Shown here in pieces: positions 49,226 to 62,067 of a stretch of DNA of 64,000 bases. The DNA comes from Tubiluchus corallicola (lineage: Eukaryota > Priapulida > Priapulimorpha > Priapulimorphida > Tubiluchidae): positions 124,001 through 188,000 of the forward strand of contig JAQGDQ010000087.1 of the NCBI GenBank assembly GCA_030141605.1, written 5' to 3'. Numbering within the stretch: the stretch's first letter is position 1; every line of letters begins with the position of its first letter. The notes under the pieces were generated by a model. The model saw only the letters and a program-made list of their open reading frames with translations, made no database searches and had not been told where the DNA came from. The translations under genes were made by a program, and so were the position numbers.

Positions 49226-49229
49226 TTGG

Positions 49230-49637
49230 TTAAAGGGAGACAGGATGATTTTTCATGTACTACCCCGTTTTCAAGTACGGTTAAAAGTATATGTTTTAAC
49301 ACCAATAATAATGCAAAACCATTTCTGATAATTAAATATTAGATTAAAATCTTAATTAACGGCAAGCGAGCCCATGTATTGATGACATCACAAACGAACA
49401 TTGTTTTCAGCAGCAGCATCCCATGAGCTTGTTGTACGTGTTTTGAAAAATTAAAAGCGAAAATTGAAGTACAGTGGTACTGTAAGAGATTTAATTTATT
49501 GTACTAAACTTGGTAAGTTTTTAAGATAAAAATTCAAGTTTCAGATTTACCACATTTAGTATGTTCCCTTTCAATATTTTAAAGAGGACAGATTTTTTTG
49601 ACCTACAGTTTAAGATTTTGGTCCGGTTTTGCTTTAA
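49230..49637 (+). mobile_element. TTAA-bounded MITE, copy 4 (internally deleted)
   Basis: About 408 bp, from TTAAAGGGAGACAGGATGAT to GGTCCGGTTTTGCTTTAA. It has the left blocks (ACTACCCCGTTTTCAAGTAC, TTAATTAACGGCAAGC, ATTGATGACATCACAAACGA) and the right block (TTGACCTACAGTTTAAG), but lacks the central part present in copy 3 (the GGCGAAATGC region). Confidence 0.72.
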
Positions 49638-49639
49638 TT

Positions 49640-52600
49640 ATCCCCATCTGAAATTCACTTACCGGGGTTTGGTGACGTACAATATAAAAAAAACTGGAAG
49701 GTAACAACGAACATAAAATATATACCACCCAAAAATTAATGCAATTTTATACTGAATGAACAGATAAAAACCGGTAATGTATCAACAAAAACGCAAGTAT
49801 ATACAGATAAAAAGACTAATGTCAGTTTCACACTCAGTAAGCAGGAAAAACATAATAAAGTAATCCATCTTTGTTTGTTTAATGTCTAGTGTATAGGAGG
49901 AGACCCAACTAGTTTGAAGGCTTCAAAATGTTTAAGAAGTGCAGACTCATTTAATTAGTTAATTAAACTTAATTACAACACTTTGAACTAAATTGGTATG
50001 CGTTCTTGTCGTATGCGGGGTACACAGTCATTTAGTTATAGAAATACACGCGTGCAGTTATCCGTACATCGTTTAAAAGCATAGTTGACATTTATACATG
50101 GTATTATATGACACTATTTCTATTGATGCTAACATGTACCAGTGACATTAGTGTTAATAACCTACTAGGAGTTGTTATTAATCTACTTTTGCTTGTTATA
50201 AATTGGCACAAACGCAATAAACTAGTCGTACTAATGAATGGCAGTTATATTTAGAATGGCCATCATATGCGATTCATTAAGTTATTAGAATAGACGGGGT
50301 TGTTGATTGCAACGCTTCTTTTAATGTTTATATTGTGTATAGTGTGTGGTGGAGTATTTGCACGAACTTGTAAACGATCTTTTACGTTAAAAATCAGTAT
50401 CAAAACGCTCCGGTTCTGTAAACACATGGTTTGATTACCATTGTTTTAGCTCTTTCTAAAGTCATATTGAAAACAAATAGAGATTGTTGTTCTGGAACGA
50501 TTTACCGGTCAAAGGAGTACAAAGTTTTATTTTATATATTTTTTATCGCCTGATGTTTATTATTCACAGTAAATTTTAATTATGTATGCATACTTAAACG
50601 CGTACATGTGGTAGATGTAAATGCTAAAATGGGTAGACGTAGACCATATGTATTACATGCAGCTGGGTGGCACATGAAAATCTGACGTTAATCCGTATCA
50701 CTTTAGTTGGTTTATAACAACCGAAACGTTACCTACAGATGTAACGTCACCAGTTTCTTATTCGTTGTTAGAGAAGTTACGTTAGTGTTCCACTTAAGAG
50801 TTAACATTACTAGAAGCAACATTGCCAACTTACAAAGCGAGGCAGGTAACCTCTAGGCCACTTTGTCCGTTGCTATATCTTTTCCATTCAATTGTTTACC
50901 GATGGTCAGAAAGGAAGCATTTTATTGATGAATACGGCTCGTTAGACATGCAAAATTTATCAGGTAATGGTTTACCTGGTGGGTTATTCGTTACAGTTTA
51001 CATTCAAAACTGATTTAGTTCATTCTCGATGCCCTTCTGCGCAACAAGGAAGGTCACAAAAACCCAAAAGCTTGTGTAACAGTAATATAATAGTTTTGCC
51101 ACGAAAAGAACTCCATGGATGTGAATTGTGCAGCATAGCTGACTTGAGTAATGGATATATTTTTTTAATCTCATCGAGACAAACCTCGCAACGTTAAGCC
51201 TCCTATAAAAATTTGTCTTTGCCAGTTTGGGCGCCATGCGTCTACTTCAAATGCCCCCCAGATCAGCAGCAAATGCCGGAAATGGTTTTCCCAGGAGGAG
51301 TTTAGCTAGTTCTATTTACTAGTATTTACCATTTTGGTAGTTTTCGTAGTACTTAAAATCCTTAGTATGTGCACAAAAAAATCACATGCCCTTGCAGTTT
51401 CCTCATAAAGATAAATGAAAGTTGAATCATTTCAGTAGCTGTAAAAGTGGTTTCAAGTCTGTAATGTTAGACCTAGTTGCGCAGGTGTTTTCTTTCTCGT
51501 TACAAACGCCTTCACTAGTGAGATTTATTGTTTTACAAAATCTAAATGCGTGCATCTAAATTATGCATTTCTCTAAACAACTTTCATTTTCTTTGTTCAC
51601 ATGGGAATTCGCTGATCGTTTCTGGGCTGTTACTTCAAATGTGTTTTGTATTGAATTAAAAAGAAAACACGTACCGTGGCATAAATTTTCAAATGAGGGT
51701 TACTCCTTAATTCTATTTAACGCGCTCGCTCGCTTGTTTTTTCTTTATTATCTGTCTTAGACGGTTAAATTTTCTAGCTTTTTTTAAATTAGTTTAATTT
51801 TTAACCGCGTCCCAGTAGCACTATATACGCCAGGAAAATCTCTGGTATCACTCAGTTGTATTTTCAAGTTTTTGAATACCAAATGCTCGCCCTTTTCAGG
51901 CTATTATTGATGATAAATTTTCGTCTCGCAGTAAAATCTGTTGAAAATGAAAATTTGTGGGCTGCATTGAATGCGTCTTCGATGAGTTTCGTGTTCTAAT
52001 GGCAAACTGTAAATCTGCGTTATGGTGGGTGGACGTATCTTCTACCTGCACACAAACTGTCAACAGTAATTTCCAGAAAATATAACAATACCGAATTTCA
52101 CTAATTACGTTTGAACATTTGTTATTTTGAGAGTACACACATGTATAATTAAAACTAAAATAAAATAAATTAAAACTAGTTTATTGTTTAGTCATAATTA
52201 TAAAAAAATTTATTTTTATTTTTAATTGTGCGGACTCTGCTTAATATTTATTAATATTTAAGTATGAAATATGAGTGCAGGATATACGTATGCATTGTAT
52301 AAAATGTATGTACAAAATCGAATAAAGTTTTACAAATAAAAAGGGCCACTTAGAAGAATGCGAATAAAAGCACAAAGAGACGAAGCTATTTACAGGTGCC
52401 TGTTGCATGAAAAATGATTATTGATTTGCACCTTTAAACGTTTTTTTAAAAAGGTTTACTACTCTGAGCGTAGACCAATGAGCAACACCGCTGACAGACC
52501 CTGTGAGTTTATTCCCGATTTTAGTTATTCTGTTAGAGAAAGGGATTTTTGAAACAATGACAGATCTACAATGCATGTGTTGTAACTTCAAGCGGTGACC

Positions 52601-54625
52601 TCTGGTTACGTTACTTGCGCATTAGTTTGTTTTCATTACAGGAACACTTTTTAAACAATATTTGTTCCTGATTAGAAAATCGATAAATTGGAAAGTGAGT
52701 ACCCATATTATATAATTTTGTCAATCGCACACACTCAGTCATATGTCTGTCCATGTCTATTTGATTGTGTGAAATCCAGCCTGATTCATTTCAAAAAATT
52801 ACGCGTTGGAACACTTCGGATAACATTCAATATTTATTCATGAATGATTGCCTGTCAATTTACAACTTAATTAAGAATCTATTACTTGTGTAACTATAGC
52901 AAGTGCGGGACGCAGGTAGTCGCGACTTCGTGTTGCTTGCAATTTTGCAATGGGTGCATAATCTGGGGAGAAACTGGGTGCAAGTTTTAGGTGCCCAATC
53001 TCGGAAAGAAGCGATTACTCGTATTAAGTTCCACGTAGAAGGGGGTAACACGTCTTCTGAGATACAGAATGTAGAACCTTTGGCTTGCTGTACGTAAGGA
53101 GATGTAGAGAGGTGACTGGAACATTCTGGTAAGCCGCTCTTCCGTATTGAACTGAAATATTAATTAGTTTAACATTGATGCAGTTGCAAGCATTAGTTAG
53201 CATTGTAACGCACCACTTTAATTCTCTCCATAATACGAACTCGCACATTTCTGATCGAAACAAAGTCGCACACTTATTCGTATTCCCGTCAAGGTTGTAC
53301 GGTACACAAGTTCAGCAAATGAAGCTTATATCGAAAATCATTTTGTTGACTTAAGAAATCTTCATTTTCTTTCAATAAAAATAAATGAAAAGGTTGGCGT
53401 GCCGCTGCGCATATTGGATAAGTTGTCAATCTTGTTGCACCTGTGGCTCTTGGATCAAACCGTGGCGGATCCAAGATTCAAATTTCAAATTAAGATTTTT
53501 CATGAATGGCACAATAAATACAATTTTTATTAAATATCAACGACATTTCAATTATTTTTACGCAGCCCGCTCCAAACAAGGCCTGTGTCCCTTGGGTCTC
53601 GAGGTACCTGTAAAAACAGTGGGTTCAGAAAATAAAATTCTTGAAAAATACCATAGAAAACATGTGAAATGTTCAGTACTCAAATTTTCAGGTAATTTAA
53701 ATTTTTAATGAAAAGCATGGCATCTCGGGGATCCCAAAGGAAGTATATAACTGAGGTTCATGAATTCTATAGAAGTCAAGTAATTATTATGACTACAAAG
53801 TACATTGCATAGGCTTTTTCTTTGACAAACAGTGTGAAAGTAAGCAAATTTGCTCGTATCTCCTCATCATTTCTTTCTCAATAGGCAGTGAATATGTGCC
53901 TGTTCGTAGCAAAACATCACAAATTCACATTAGATTGGTAGATTATGTATGCGCGTGTTCTTGCTGTTGGTTTAACACTAGATATTTGCTGGTTTTATAT
54001 CAAGGGCACAGCTAGAAGTGGCTTATTAAAGACGACATACCGCTGATTCAAGTATAAATTAAAAATGTTGAAAAGTCTGAAGTAGTTACTTTGCAAAAAT
54101 CTTTTTTTGGGGGTCGCTTTAAGTTTTACATTTGTCACGTTCGCCACTTTGATGTTCTTTAAGAAATCTCACAATGGTGGATCTGCCTACATCCACTTTT
54201 ATATGGCCATGTGTATCCCATATATTGATCTAATCAAGCGAACTCTGATGAAAGCACATTTGCCGTCCAACTAGGACATCTATAATGCATAAAATGTAAG
54301 TGTGCAAGTTGCCCTAACCAAATCAGCCACACTGGACCAAACTTTACTGGTGCCCGGGGATGATAAAATGTGTTCTATTGAATACTGTTTTGCTTTGTTA
54401 AATTGTCAGCATAGCGTGCCACTGATATAGTCAGATTTCAATTTCCTCCTAAATTTTTTGTACTAAGTATGATTCAGCAACAAACCTGTAAGTGACAACA
54501 AGCTTTTTCACGTTCTCCAAATTTCTTGCAATTGTCGCGGAACTCTTTTCTACCTCATTAAAAGTGTCATGGTAAAGTGGAATAAATAAACGTTTGTCGA
54601 ATTGAATTGATTAACAGTCGTCGCA
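49640..54625. other. Noncoding intronic stretch
   Basis: About 5 kb with no convincing exon. The open frame around 52903-53097 is more balanced in composition than most, but it has no recognisable motif or splice pairing. A CGTGGCGGATCCAAG motif near 53459 may be an old transposon terminus. Confidence 0.35.
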
Positions 54626-54629
54626 TTAC

Positions 54630-54790
54630 GTAGTCGCGAGGGCTGGTTATTTACCATTGCTTGGCGTTTGGCTTCCAACGTATAAATAATGCAGCGCAGC
54701 TATTAATAATGCACAGGATATGTGAAGCTAAGTGGCAAATGTCAGGTTTGCTCGTAGAGCGGGTTTCCTGCCCGATGACAAAATTTTGAG
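54630..54790. promoter_or_regulatory. Candidate regulatory island
   Basis: It is GC-richer than its surroundings, with repeated AATAATGCA blocks (54686 and 54703) and GCAGCGCAGCTATTAATAAT. It is not coding. A guess on composition. Confidence 0.2.
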
Positions 54791-54794
54791 ACGC

Positions 54795-56450
54795 CATTAA
54801 TTTTCAGCTTAAATTTTCTACAAGTTTATGAGATAGCAGCTCCAGAGGGTGATGATATTTGACGTTTCTCGTTCAAGAGTAATTTCCCGAGCTATTCTCA
54901 GCAGTGTTTTCTTGCTCATTTATGTTTGCTCGGTATAACAAGTATATCAAGAAAGCAAGTTATCATGAAACGTAATCACCAGTACATTCTACATGTAAAC
55001 AAAGTTACTAGTTTAAGTTAGTTTTCTAAACCAGTTCTGTATCTCATTCAACTTAAAACAACCCTTGCTACGTTAGTGTGCATTAGAATACGATATTTGC
55101 ATATGTTTAGTGCGCTGCATTTGTTATATCTTTTCCCTTACTGTTGAGTAGTTGCATGTGATGAAAATTACCTGAAAATGATCTCAGCGGTTCTGACTGA
55201 AGCTATAAGAGCATATGCATCCCTGCAAGGTACTGTCTGAGCATGTCTTTTATTTGCTGTTTGGCTTCCTTCTGCCGGGAAACGGTTAAGACCCAATTTA
55301 CTTGCGCAGGTACAAAATCCATATACGTAGCATCTCTATAGTCTCTATAATAAAGGCGAAATGGCACATGTAGCTGATATAAGCTGACTTGCACGATTAC
55401 AGCTCGTGCAATATACCCGGGGGAATAACTCAAATATTTGCCCAATCGTTGGTTATTTTCGCTTGTATGGCAAAACAAAAAGGAGGCAGTGGCATTTACT
55501 CTGAGCGAAGAGAGCTCATGAAATTAGCTTCATGCTACCTGAGTACAACGTATTTACCAGGTGCTCAAATATAGGATCCAGTTCTGTTTTGAAAAACATA
55601 AATACTGCAACCCGTGGATCTGTAACGTGTTTAATTGTGTACGTCTACATTGTACAGTTTTATGTAACCGAAAGCCTGTACAAATTCTCAACAATTTTCA
55701 TAACAACGACGGTTAATCATATCATTCCTAACAGCCTCGTACCTCGGACCGTGAGACTGAAGACCAGTAAAGTACGAAAAGCAGTGATGGATTGAGCTCA
55801 TCATGAGATTACAATGAGTAACAATTTATCATATGACAATAAGTATAGTTGATAACAATAGGTGTATGTAGAAGCGGTGAACTGCGTCCCGTTGACGACA
55901 AGAATGATACTGTTCTTCATTTTCGTAGTTCGGTTGCGAGGCTGATTAAGAGGATATGGTTTATCATCATTGTTTTTTATGAAAATTTGCCCAGGATTTG
56001 GGTTATATTTAATTTAAAATATGTCAGTTAAAAATTTGGTATATTTGAGTTTTGGAATCGTGGATTATTTCTATTGAAAAACTCTTATGTAGGGATTTTT
56101 GAGTTTACTCCTCTATTTGATTCGATTTCTCTGTTTGCAAAATGAAAATATTTAGTAGCTGACTGTGTAATTTGATTACACTTCCTGCATAATGTTGTAT
56201 TATTTTATTGTTTTGTAAACATAAATAAAGCGTATGACGTAAAATATACATGTAAAACTCTATTATTTCCCGTAACTCCTTTGTGTAATAATGTTATACG
56301 GCCTCTCTGGATACCAGTCTGTGTGTTAAACCTCAACTCTAGCATAATTAATATGTGATTTATTTCACGTTTTTCAAGGCTGCTGAACTTTATGGCTTCT
56401 TTATCTATGCGGGTAAATACAGAATAAACAAATAAATCGCCGATTTCATC
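54795..56450. other. Noncoding intronic stretch
   Basis: The minus-strand open frame 55203-55478 (91 codons, ending RQKEAKQQIKDMLRQYLAGM) is fairly protein-like at its C end but was not identified and lacks clear splice context. Otherwise nothing seen. Confidence 0.35.
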
Positions 56451-56459
56451 TGCTTTTGT

Positions 56460-56746
56460 TTGTGGAATTTCAGCCGCGAGGTGATATCTACTACTTCCGG
56501 TATTACGGTTTACCGAGAAGTGCTAACACAGGTGTTTAATGACCTCACGTATATAGGGGCGATTTAGTATTTGCTACGAGAACTACAATGTTGGTAAAAA
56601 GATGAGTGGGCATACTATTTACCGTCCTTCTCTTGTTGGCGATGTTATAAGGGATACGTAACGTGTAACCGTAACTATACCGAGTAAATTTATCGACTTT
56701 ACAAACGTTGTGACAACCTCCTGTGATTTACACATTATAACTGAAG
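56460..56746 (+). promoter_or_regulatory. Possible promoter / 5' UTR of the unidentified exon
   Basis: A CpG-containing, less AT-rich stretch (TACTTCCGGTATTACGG near 56502; GGATACGTAACGTG near 56652). A TATA-like TATATAGGGGCG lies near 56550. This is the only support for transcription starting here. Confidence 0.22.
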
Positions 56747-56857
56747 ATGAATTCTCTCAACGGACTGGACTATCGCTTTCACGGGCTCACCAGCATGGAC
56801 ACTGTCCATACGTTCGTGAAGGCTTATGGAACGGAATGCATAAAGAGATTTTTACAG
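56747..56857 (+). CDS. Possible first coding exon of an unidentified gene
   Basis: An ATG at 56747 opens a 37-codon frame, MNSLNGLDYRFHGLTSMDTV followed by HTFVKAYGTECIKRFLQ. It ends exactly at a strong donor, CAG|GTAAGT, in phase 0. An in-frame TAA lies three codons before the ATG, and the upstream 250 bp are GC-richer with several CpGs, as for a 5' UTR or promoter. The composition is balanced and ends in an amphipathic segment. I do not recognise the family. No downstream partner exon was identified in the remaining 7 kb. It could be a gene nested in the liprin-alpha intron, a neighbouring gene, or chance. A longer open frame starting at 56710 in another frame covers the same bases and is likely its shadow. 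Confidence 0.45.
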
Positions 56858-57065
56858 GTAAGTTAATTTCTTGCAATTTTCTGTTGGAGCTTGTACCCGG
56901 CAAATCATGAGGCATAAAAGATTGTCAGATCGTTAATTTGCATCTCTTGGTTTTGTTCATAGAAGCTGGGTACACTAAGAAGTCTTTGTACGTATTTTTA
57001 TGTGAGCTTGTTTAGATATGTGGTGCATATTTGGGATTGGAATTTCACACGCTGGTTCTGAATCT

Positions 57066-57526
57066 ACCGTATTTTCCCGTGTATAAGAGACCCTTTTTTG
57101 CTCAGAATTTTCACTTTAAAAATAGGGGGTCTCTTATACATGGGAGTAAGTCTTTTCAATAAGATGCATAAATTGTGACACTAATGATTTTAAAAGAAAT
57201 AAGTGCTCTACAACTGTTTTGCGTGTGGCGTTCGACTATGAAGCGGTTGTAAGCAATACAAGCATCGTGACACAGGCATTATCTCCTCGTTTTCTCTTTT
57301 CCTGTTACAGAGGTTTGCAGGTACGCACTTTAATATATACCAGTACTCTTTTTCTACAACACATTAACTGGTTTTATTTTGTTTTCAGTACCGCACTGAG
57401 TTGAAAAAAGTTGTACTTTACCCTCTAAAAATGTCCGTCTGAAAAAACTTTTTTCCAGAATTTTTGCCTAAAAATTGAAGGGGTCTCTTATACACAAGGT
57501 TCTCTTATACACGGGAAAATACGGTA
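57066..57526. mobile_element. MITE with ACCGTATTTTCCCGTGTATAA ends and TA target
   Basis: The left end TA|CCGTATTTTCCCGTGTAT, continuing AAGAGACCC (57066), is mirrored at the right by CTCTTATACACGGGAAAATA, then CGG|TA (to 57526). Subterminal copies of GGGGTCTCTTATACA occur in the + sense at 57125 and 57480. The TA flanks and end sequence fit a Tc1/mariner/pogo-type non-autonomous element. There is no transposase. Confidence 0.85.
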
Positions 57527-57529
57527 GTT

Positions 57530-58000
57530 TAAAATTCTGAAATACAATTTGTGTCGCAATATTAAAACCAGATGCTTACCGTATTATAGGCTAAATAGGT
57601 GCCACATAAATAACTTTATCATTTCCCTATAAATAAATTCTGTTGGTGTCAAACGTTAATCTTGCAGTTGATTGCTATTGTGTTCCATGGTTTCCCCTCC
57701 ATTAAATCGGCATATATAAATCAGGCAGTGATAGTCAGACCTATGTCCGACAAATTTTACAGCTCTGTGTGGACCTCGTTCATCCTTTCCGAAGTCGTAA
57801 AATGCACCTTTTAGTGGAGCTCTTGACTAGCTGTGTGTATGAAAAGTGAAAGAGGTCAATACGCAGAGCAAAATCTGGAAAAAAACGTTAATTAGGGAGT
57901 CGAATCACGTACTAGGGTGACCTAGAATCAAAGGGACAATTTTACTGTCTTTCTGTCGCGGCTTTGTGAGAGATTTTTACCCGTAACGCTTTTGATCACA
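57530..58000. other. Noncoding intronic stretch
   Basis: No exon or repeat recognised. Confidence 0.4.
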
Positions 58001-58004
58001 TTTG

Positions 58005-58155
58005 AAGATGACAAACGACCCTGCAGGCGATTTCGGTCGGCTTCGTTTAACTCGTCGACTGATTTATAAAACAGTTTTAATCATTGATTTTGGCCGGGCA
58101 AGCGCCGCGACTCCATTCCGGAATTTCAATCAATTTCGACGCGATTTTCGCAAAA
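58005..58155. promoter_or_regulatory. CpG-richer island, candidate conserved element
   Basis: GCAGGCGATTTCGGTCGGCT near 58023, GGCCGGGCAAGCGCCGCGAC near 58092 and TTCGACGCGATTTTCGC near 58135 form a CpG cluster in AT-rich DNA with no open frame or splice sites. Confidence 0.28.
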
Positions 58156-58159
58156 ATAG

Positions 58160-59700
58160 TTGTGAACGATTCTGAAGTCGTTCGCTGAGCTATGTTTAAG
58201 CACTATAGCCTGACATTAACACCAATTTATCCAGTGCACTAATCTTCTATAACGTAGTGATTTAGCAGGAGCAGCGCTGATTTATTACCTCTTACAAGTG
58301 CATAGCGAGTTAAATAAGTGGTTTATTTTATTTAGCTTGTATATGTTAAATTTGCACTATCAAGAAGCCAATAACTTTTAAGGATGAGAACTGGGCAGTT
58401 TTTTGTGACACATGTTATGAATTTATGATTGTCGAAAATCTTGCGACCCATGACTGCATACGTATCTCGCAACCCGTATCTCCCATACCCAGTGTACTAG
58501 AGTAGTAATAAACCGAATTTTGTTATCGGCTGCCGCGCCTCAGTAACAAAGATGTTAAACTTATTTAATTTGTGACTTTCCTTGTTTGCAAAAAAATAAA
58601 GCATCTAAGAGACGTGCCATCCCCGTTCCCCTTATCCATGACAGGAATACTACACAAAATTTCATGGCCTATGACCTGGGATTTGCAGGAAAATTACTCT
58701 CTTACTTGTTTATGGAACGATTGCATTGCACATAATATTCAATTTTCAATACATGTACGCACACTACATGCCAAATTTAGTGCATGGTTATCATACATTC
58801 CATTTTTGTGTATAACCGTGTGTGTGTGTTTTACGAATACATGGCATAGTTTGAGTTATTAATTGTCCGTACAACTTTTTGACTTTGATCAGTTTGTTGT
58901 TGACACATTTTCTTAAAGTAGTCTGTATAAACAACATGCCTTGTAGAGCGTATTCCACTGGGCGTCATAGTCGGTCGAAATCCATTATCAGTCATTTCAT
59001 AAATAATGCAGAACTCAGAAAGAGAAGGAAATATGAGAGGATAGAGAGGGCAAAGACAGGATGAAACGTCCATTTTTTATTTGTTGTAGTCTGCTATATC
59101 TGTAACATACAGTGTAGTTTAAATTGTTATAAGGCTAATGTGAGGCATTTGATGTGTGACCTTTCCGCACACTCTAGTTAGACTAACAGAAAAATGCACC
59201 CATCCAATTTTTGACAAAGAAATAAAATTGGTTTTACGTAAAAATTATTGGACGGATGAGTATTTACATTAATAAGACGTTAAGCTTTACCTCTGAACTG
59301 AGATACCAGATGTGAATTTGAACTGCAACCCCTTCGTGTCCAGCAAAACGGTTAGATCGTGAAATAGTCTCAACTTTGCCATTAGACGTAGCCATTTGTC
59401 CATTGATATTCATATTCGCGCAAAGTAGAACTAGAAGCCTAGAACCTGAATAAATTTTGTAACATTACAGTTAGCTATTTTTACATCCTACTGGACTGTG
59501 ATAGATGACAGATGTAAAACACAAATACTTTTGGTTTTCAATCACAGTATATTAGGTGAGTTACTGTAAATAGTCTTACTAGACTTCCTAATACTTGCTC
59601 ATGCTGCCTGCTGTTTCGAGTGCTAGGTGGTTTCAGCATTGCATAAATTGATGAATAATAAAAAGGCTGTCTTTTGGTTTGAGCTTAATCGCGTGATTTC
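58160..59700. other. Noncoding intronic stretch
   Basis: Only short open frames without recognisable features. Confidence 0.4.
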
Positions 59701-59709
59701 TGCCTACAT

Positions 59710-59890
59710 TCATTCATTCATTGTTTTATTCGGTAAGACAGACCATTAAAAGGAATGTATTTATAATATCAGACGATTACAGCATTATATACACACAAGT
59801 CAAAAATCTTTAAATGAACGACGCTAAAACACACAGCAATAGTTGTGATAAAAATAAATACGAGAAATAAATGACAAAAAGAACACCACT
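59710..59890 (-). repeat. Retroelement 3' end with (AATG)n tail, reverse orientation
   Basis: On the minus strand a roughly 150-bp body runs to CTTACCGAATAAAACAATGA, then ATGAATGAATG. A short tetranucleotide tail after an AATAAA motif is typical of non-LTR elements. The family is not identified. Confidence 0.4.
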
Positions 59891-59894
59891 TTGC

Positions 59895-60455
59895 TTCTAC
59901 TAGGTACGTATATATTTTTCGGTCATTCCAACTCCCCCTGTTTTTGTGTGTTTAGTTTTATGTGTAACACGTGTGACCAAAATAGCAGTTAAATTAGTAC
60001 TGTTTGTATATGCAAAGGGTACCCATAAAGTTTGTGTAGATGTAAGTTAATTGTTTCCGCACATATTTATATTATTGATTATTTTGTCAGAACGTGACAG
60101 GGAATGTTACCTAATCAAAACCTAGTACAACAGAAATTCCACTCTGTCGTCTGTTTGATTAGGAGTTATATTCGGGAGGAAATCTATATGCTCGCACAAT
60201 GCAAAATTGACTAATTTCTTCTCCCGTTTCGATTGTGCAAGCTGTGCTATTGCGCATATTTTCTCAATGGCGAATAATATTTTTCTTTGGACGATAAAGT
60301 TTAATTAAAATAAGATATTAACTTTACATCACTATCAGATTTCCAAAGAAATTTTTTTCACTCTTTCTTAATTGATCTGAAAGCGTAATTACCAAGTACT
60401 GCTTTGTGCTAGCACACATGTTATGTGTAATACGTTCTCGTAGTTTTTAATTGTT
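59895..60455. other. Noncoding intronic stretch
   Basis: Nothing recognised. Confidence 0.4.
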
Positions 60456-60458
60456 GTA

Positions 60459-60654
60459 TGGCGCTTTCAGACGTAGGATCTTCTTTTGCAGCTTCTCTTT
60501 TGCAACTGTTCTGAGAGAAGTTGCCAAACCCTTCACACGTTGCAACCGGTTGCGAGAGAAGTTGCCAAGCCATTCACATGTTGCAACTGTACTCTCAGAG
60601 AAAAGTTGCCCAACAACTTGCGAGAGAAGTCTCTATGTCTGAACGTGCCATTAC
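60459..60654. mobile_element. MITE with ATGGCGC..TTCAGACGTAG ends and internal repeats
   Basis: The left end ATGGCGCTTTCAGACGTAG (60459) is mirrored by CTATGTCTGAACGTGCCAT (60635-60653). Inside, GAGAGAAGTTGCCAA(A/G)CC, TTCACA(C/T)GTTGCAAC is repeated (about 60511 and 60552), with partial copies near 60492 and 60597. The Cys/Arg-rich open frames here come from that internal repeat. Confidence 0.75.
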
Positions 60655-60659
60655 TCCCT

Positions 60660-62065
60660 TTTAAAAATTTAAAAATTAAACTGTTGTGTGGATTATGCGA
60701 AGTAAATTTAGCAATATATGACTTCGTACGTGAAAAAATTACTTGAAAATATTTGTTCTATAACATAAAGAAGCACTTCCTTGCTGTAAAATTGCATTCA
60801 CCCATGTAACATCATCACGTTCAATTTTTGTAACATCTGGTGAAGTCATATAAACTTTCATCATAAAACCTGCTATGTGTGTGTATTGTTGCTCGTGCCA
60901 CATTCTCTTCTCCAGCGGACTCAACTGCTGGTATTTTTCTGATCAACTCTAATTTCTAAACTGTATTTCTTAACCCTTTTGACCCAGCACAACATCGTTT
61001 ATATTTACAAATTTCTATATTGGTTTATTGTCAGTGTGTTCTGATAAGATCAGTCTACTTGATCACTTAACACTGGCTTCCAGACCCAACTTCTCAGGTT
61101 GCACGCTGCTGGCTCAGCTGCTGAGGCAGATTATTATTATCGATCGGAAGCTGCATCAACAATTTCATCTGATCTATAGGTGTAGATCTAGATTCTCCTG
61201 TCTAATTCAGTAAATAATTATTGCGCGAGGCAGATGCTCGAGAACTGCTCTTGTGTATGCTCAAATCCTGTTAGCCAAATTTTGAAACTTTGCAACATTG
61301 AGACTCAGAAAGACTGCATCGCGACTTTTAACGCTCGCATAAAATGTAAAAAAATGTGTTCCTCTTGAGTAATCTTAAGGATTGCCTGAGTGTTTTTAGG
61401 AATGTTTGAATGTTTTGGTGTTTAGAGGGACACCAAACTTCAGTAAAATAAAAGAAATTGCAATTGTATGCAATAAGCACAATGTTAGGTAACACTAACA
61501 ACTAAAGCTGAACGTGAAACTTTTATATTCTTATATATTTTTGATAAATATAGATCATTCTGTTATAACTGAAAACTTGTCTGAAAGCAGTATGGTAGAA
61601 GAAATAACCATTCATCCATTTACTCACCAGGCCCATCGTTGCTTAACTGCCCATTGTTTAGTAACTCATGGCGTTACTAAAACACAGTAAACAAAGGTTT
61701 TGAGAGATGTCTCACCATGGATATTGTTTCGCGTGAACGAGAAAAACGAGAATTTTAAAGTAATCCTAGAAACCCTTTTTATAGAAAGTTATAACTGGAA
61801 AAGAAAATTCTTCATAATTTAAAATGTTTGCGCCAACTAGTGAAACGTCACTATATCACCAGCTCAGTGTACAACCTCTGGCTCACCAAAAAATACACAA
61901 TTGATCTTATTGACAATATAAAGTAATTTGTACTTTTACTTAGCGATGAGTGTGCTGCGAATGCTCTGATAGTGTTATCTAAACTTGTTTCAGACAACTT
62001 ACCGTTAAAATGGTGGCGCCTTGCGGTCATCTCTGGAGTTAAGTAGAAGTTTTATACTGCATTGC
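60660..62065. other. Noncoding intronic stretch
   Basis: No exon or repeat family recognised. Confidence 0.4.
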
Positions 62066-62067
62066 AG

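Noticed and set aside
52903-53097. Balanced-composition open frame ending LACCT
   Set aside because: No motif recognised, and no acceptor/donor pair that keeps the frame.
55203-55478. Minus-strand open frame with a Lys/Gln-rich end
   Set aside because: Composition is suggestive, but no family match or splice signals could be identified; left as unassigned.
56710-56910. 66-codon open frame in a different frame over the candidate exon
   Set aside because: It runs through the donor at 56858 into intron-like sequence; the 56747 frame ends exactly at the donor and is preferred.
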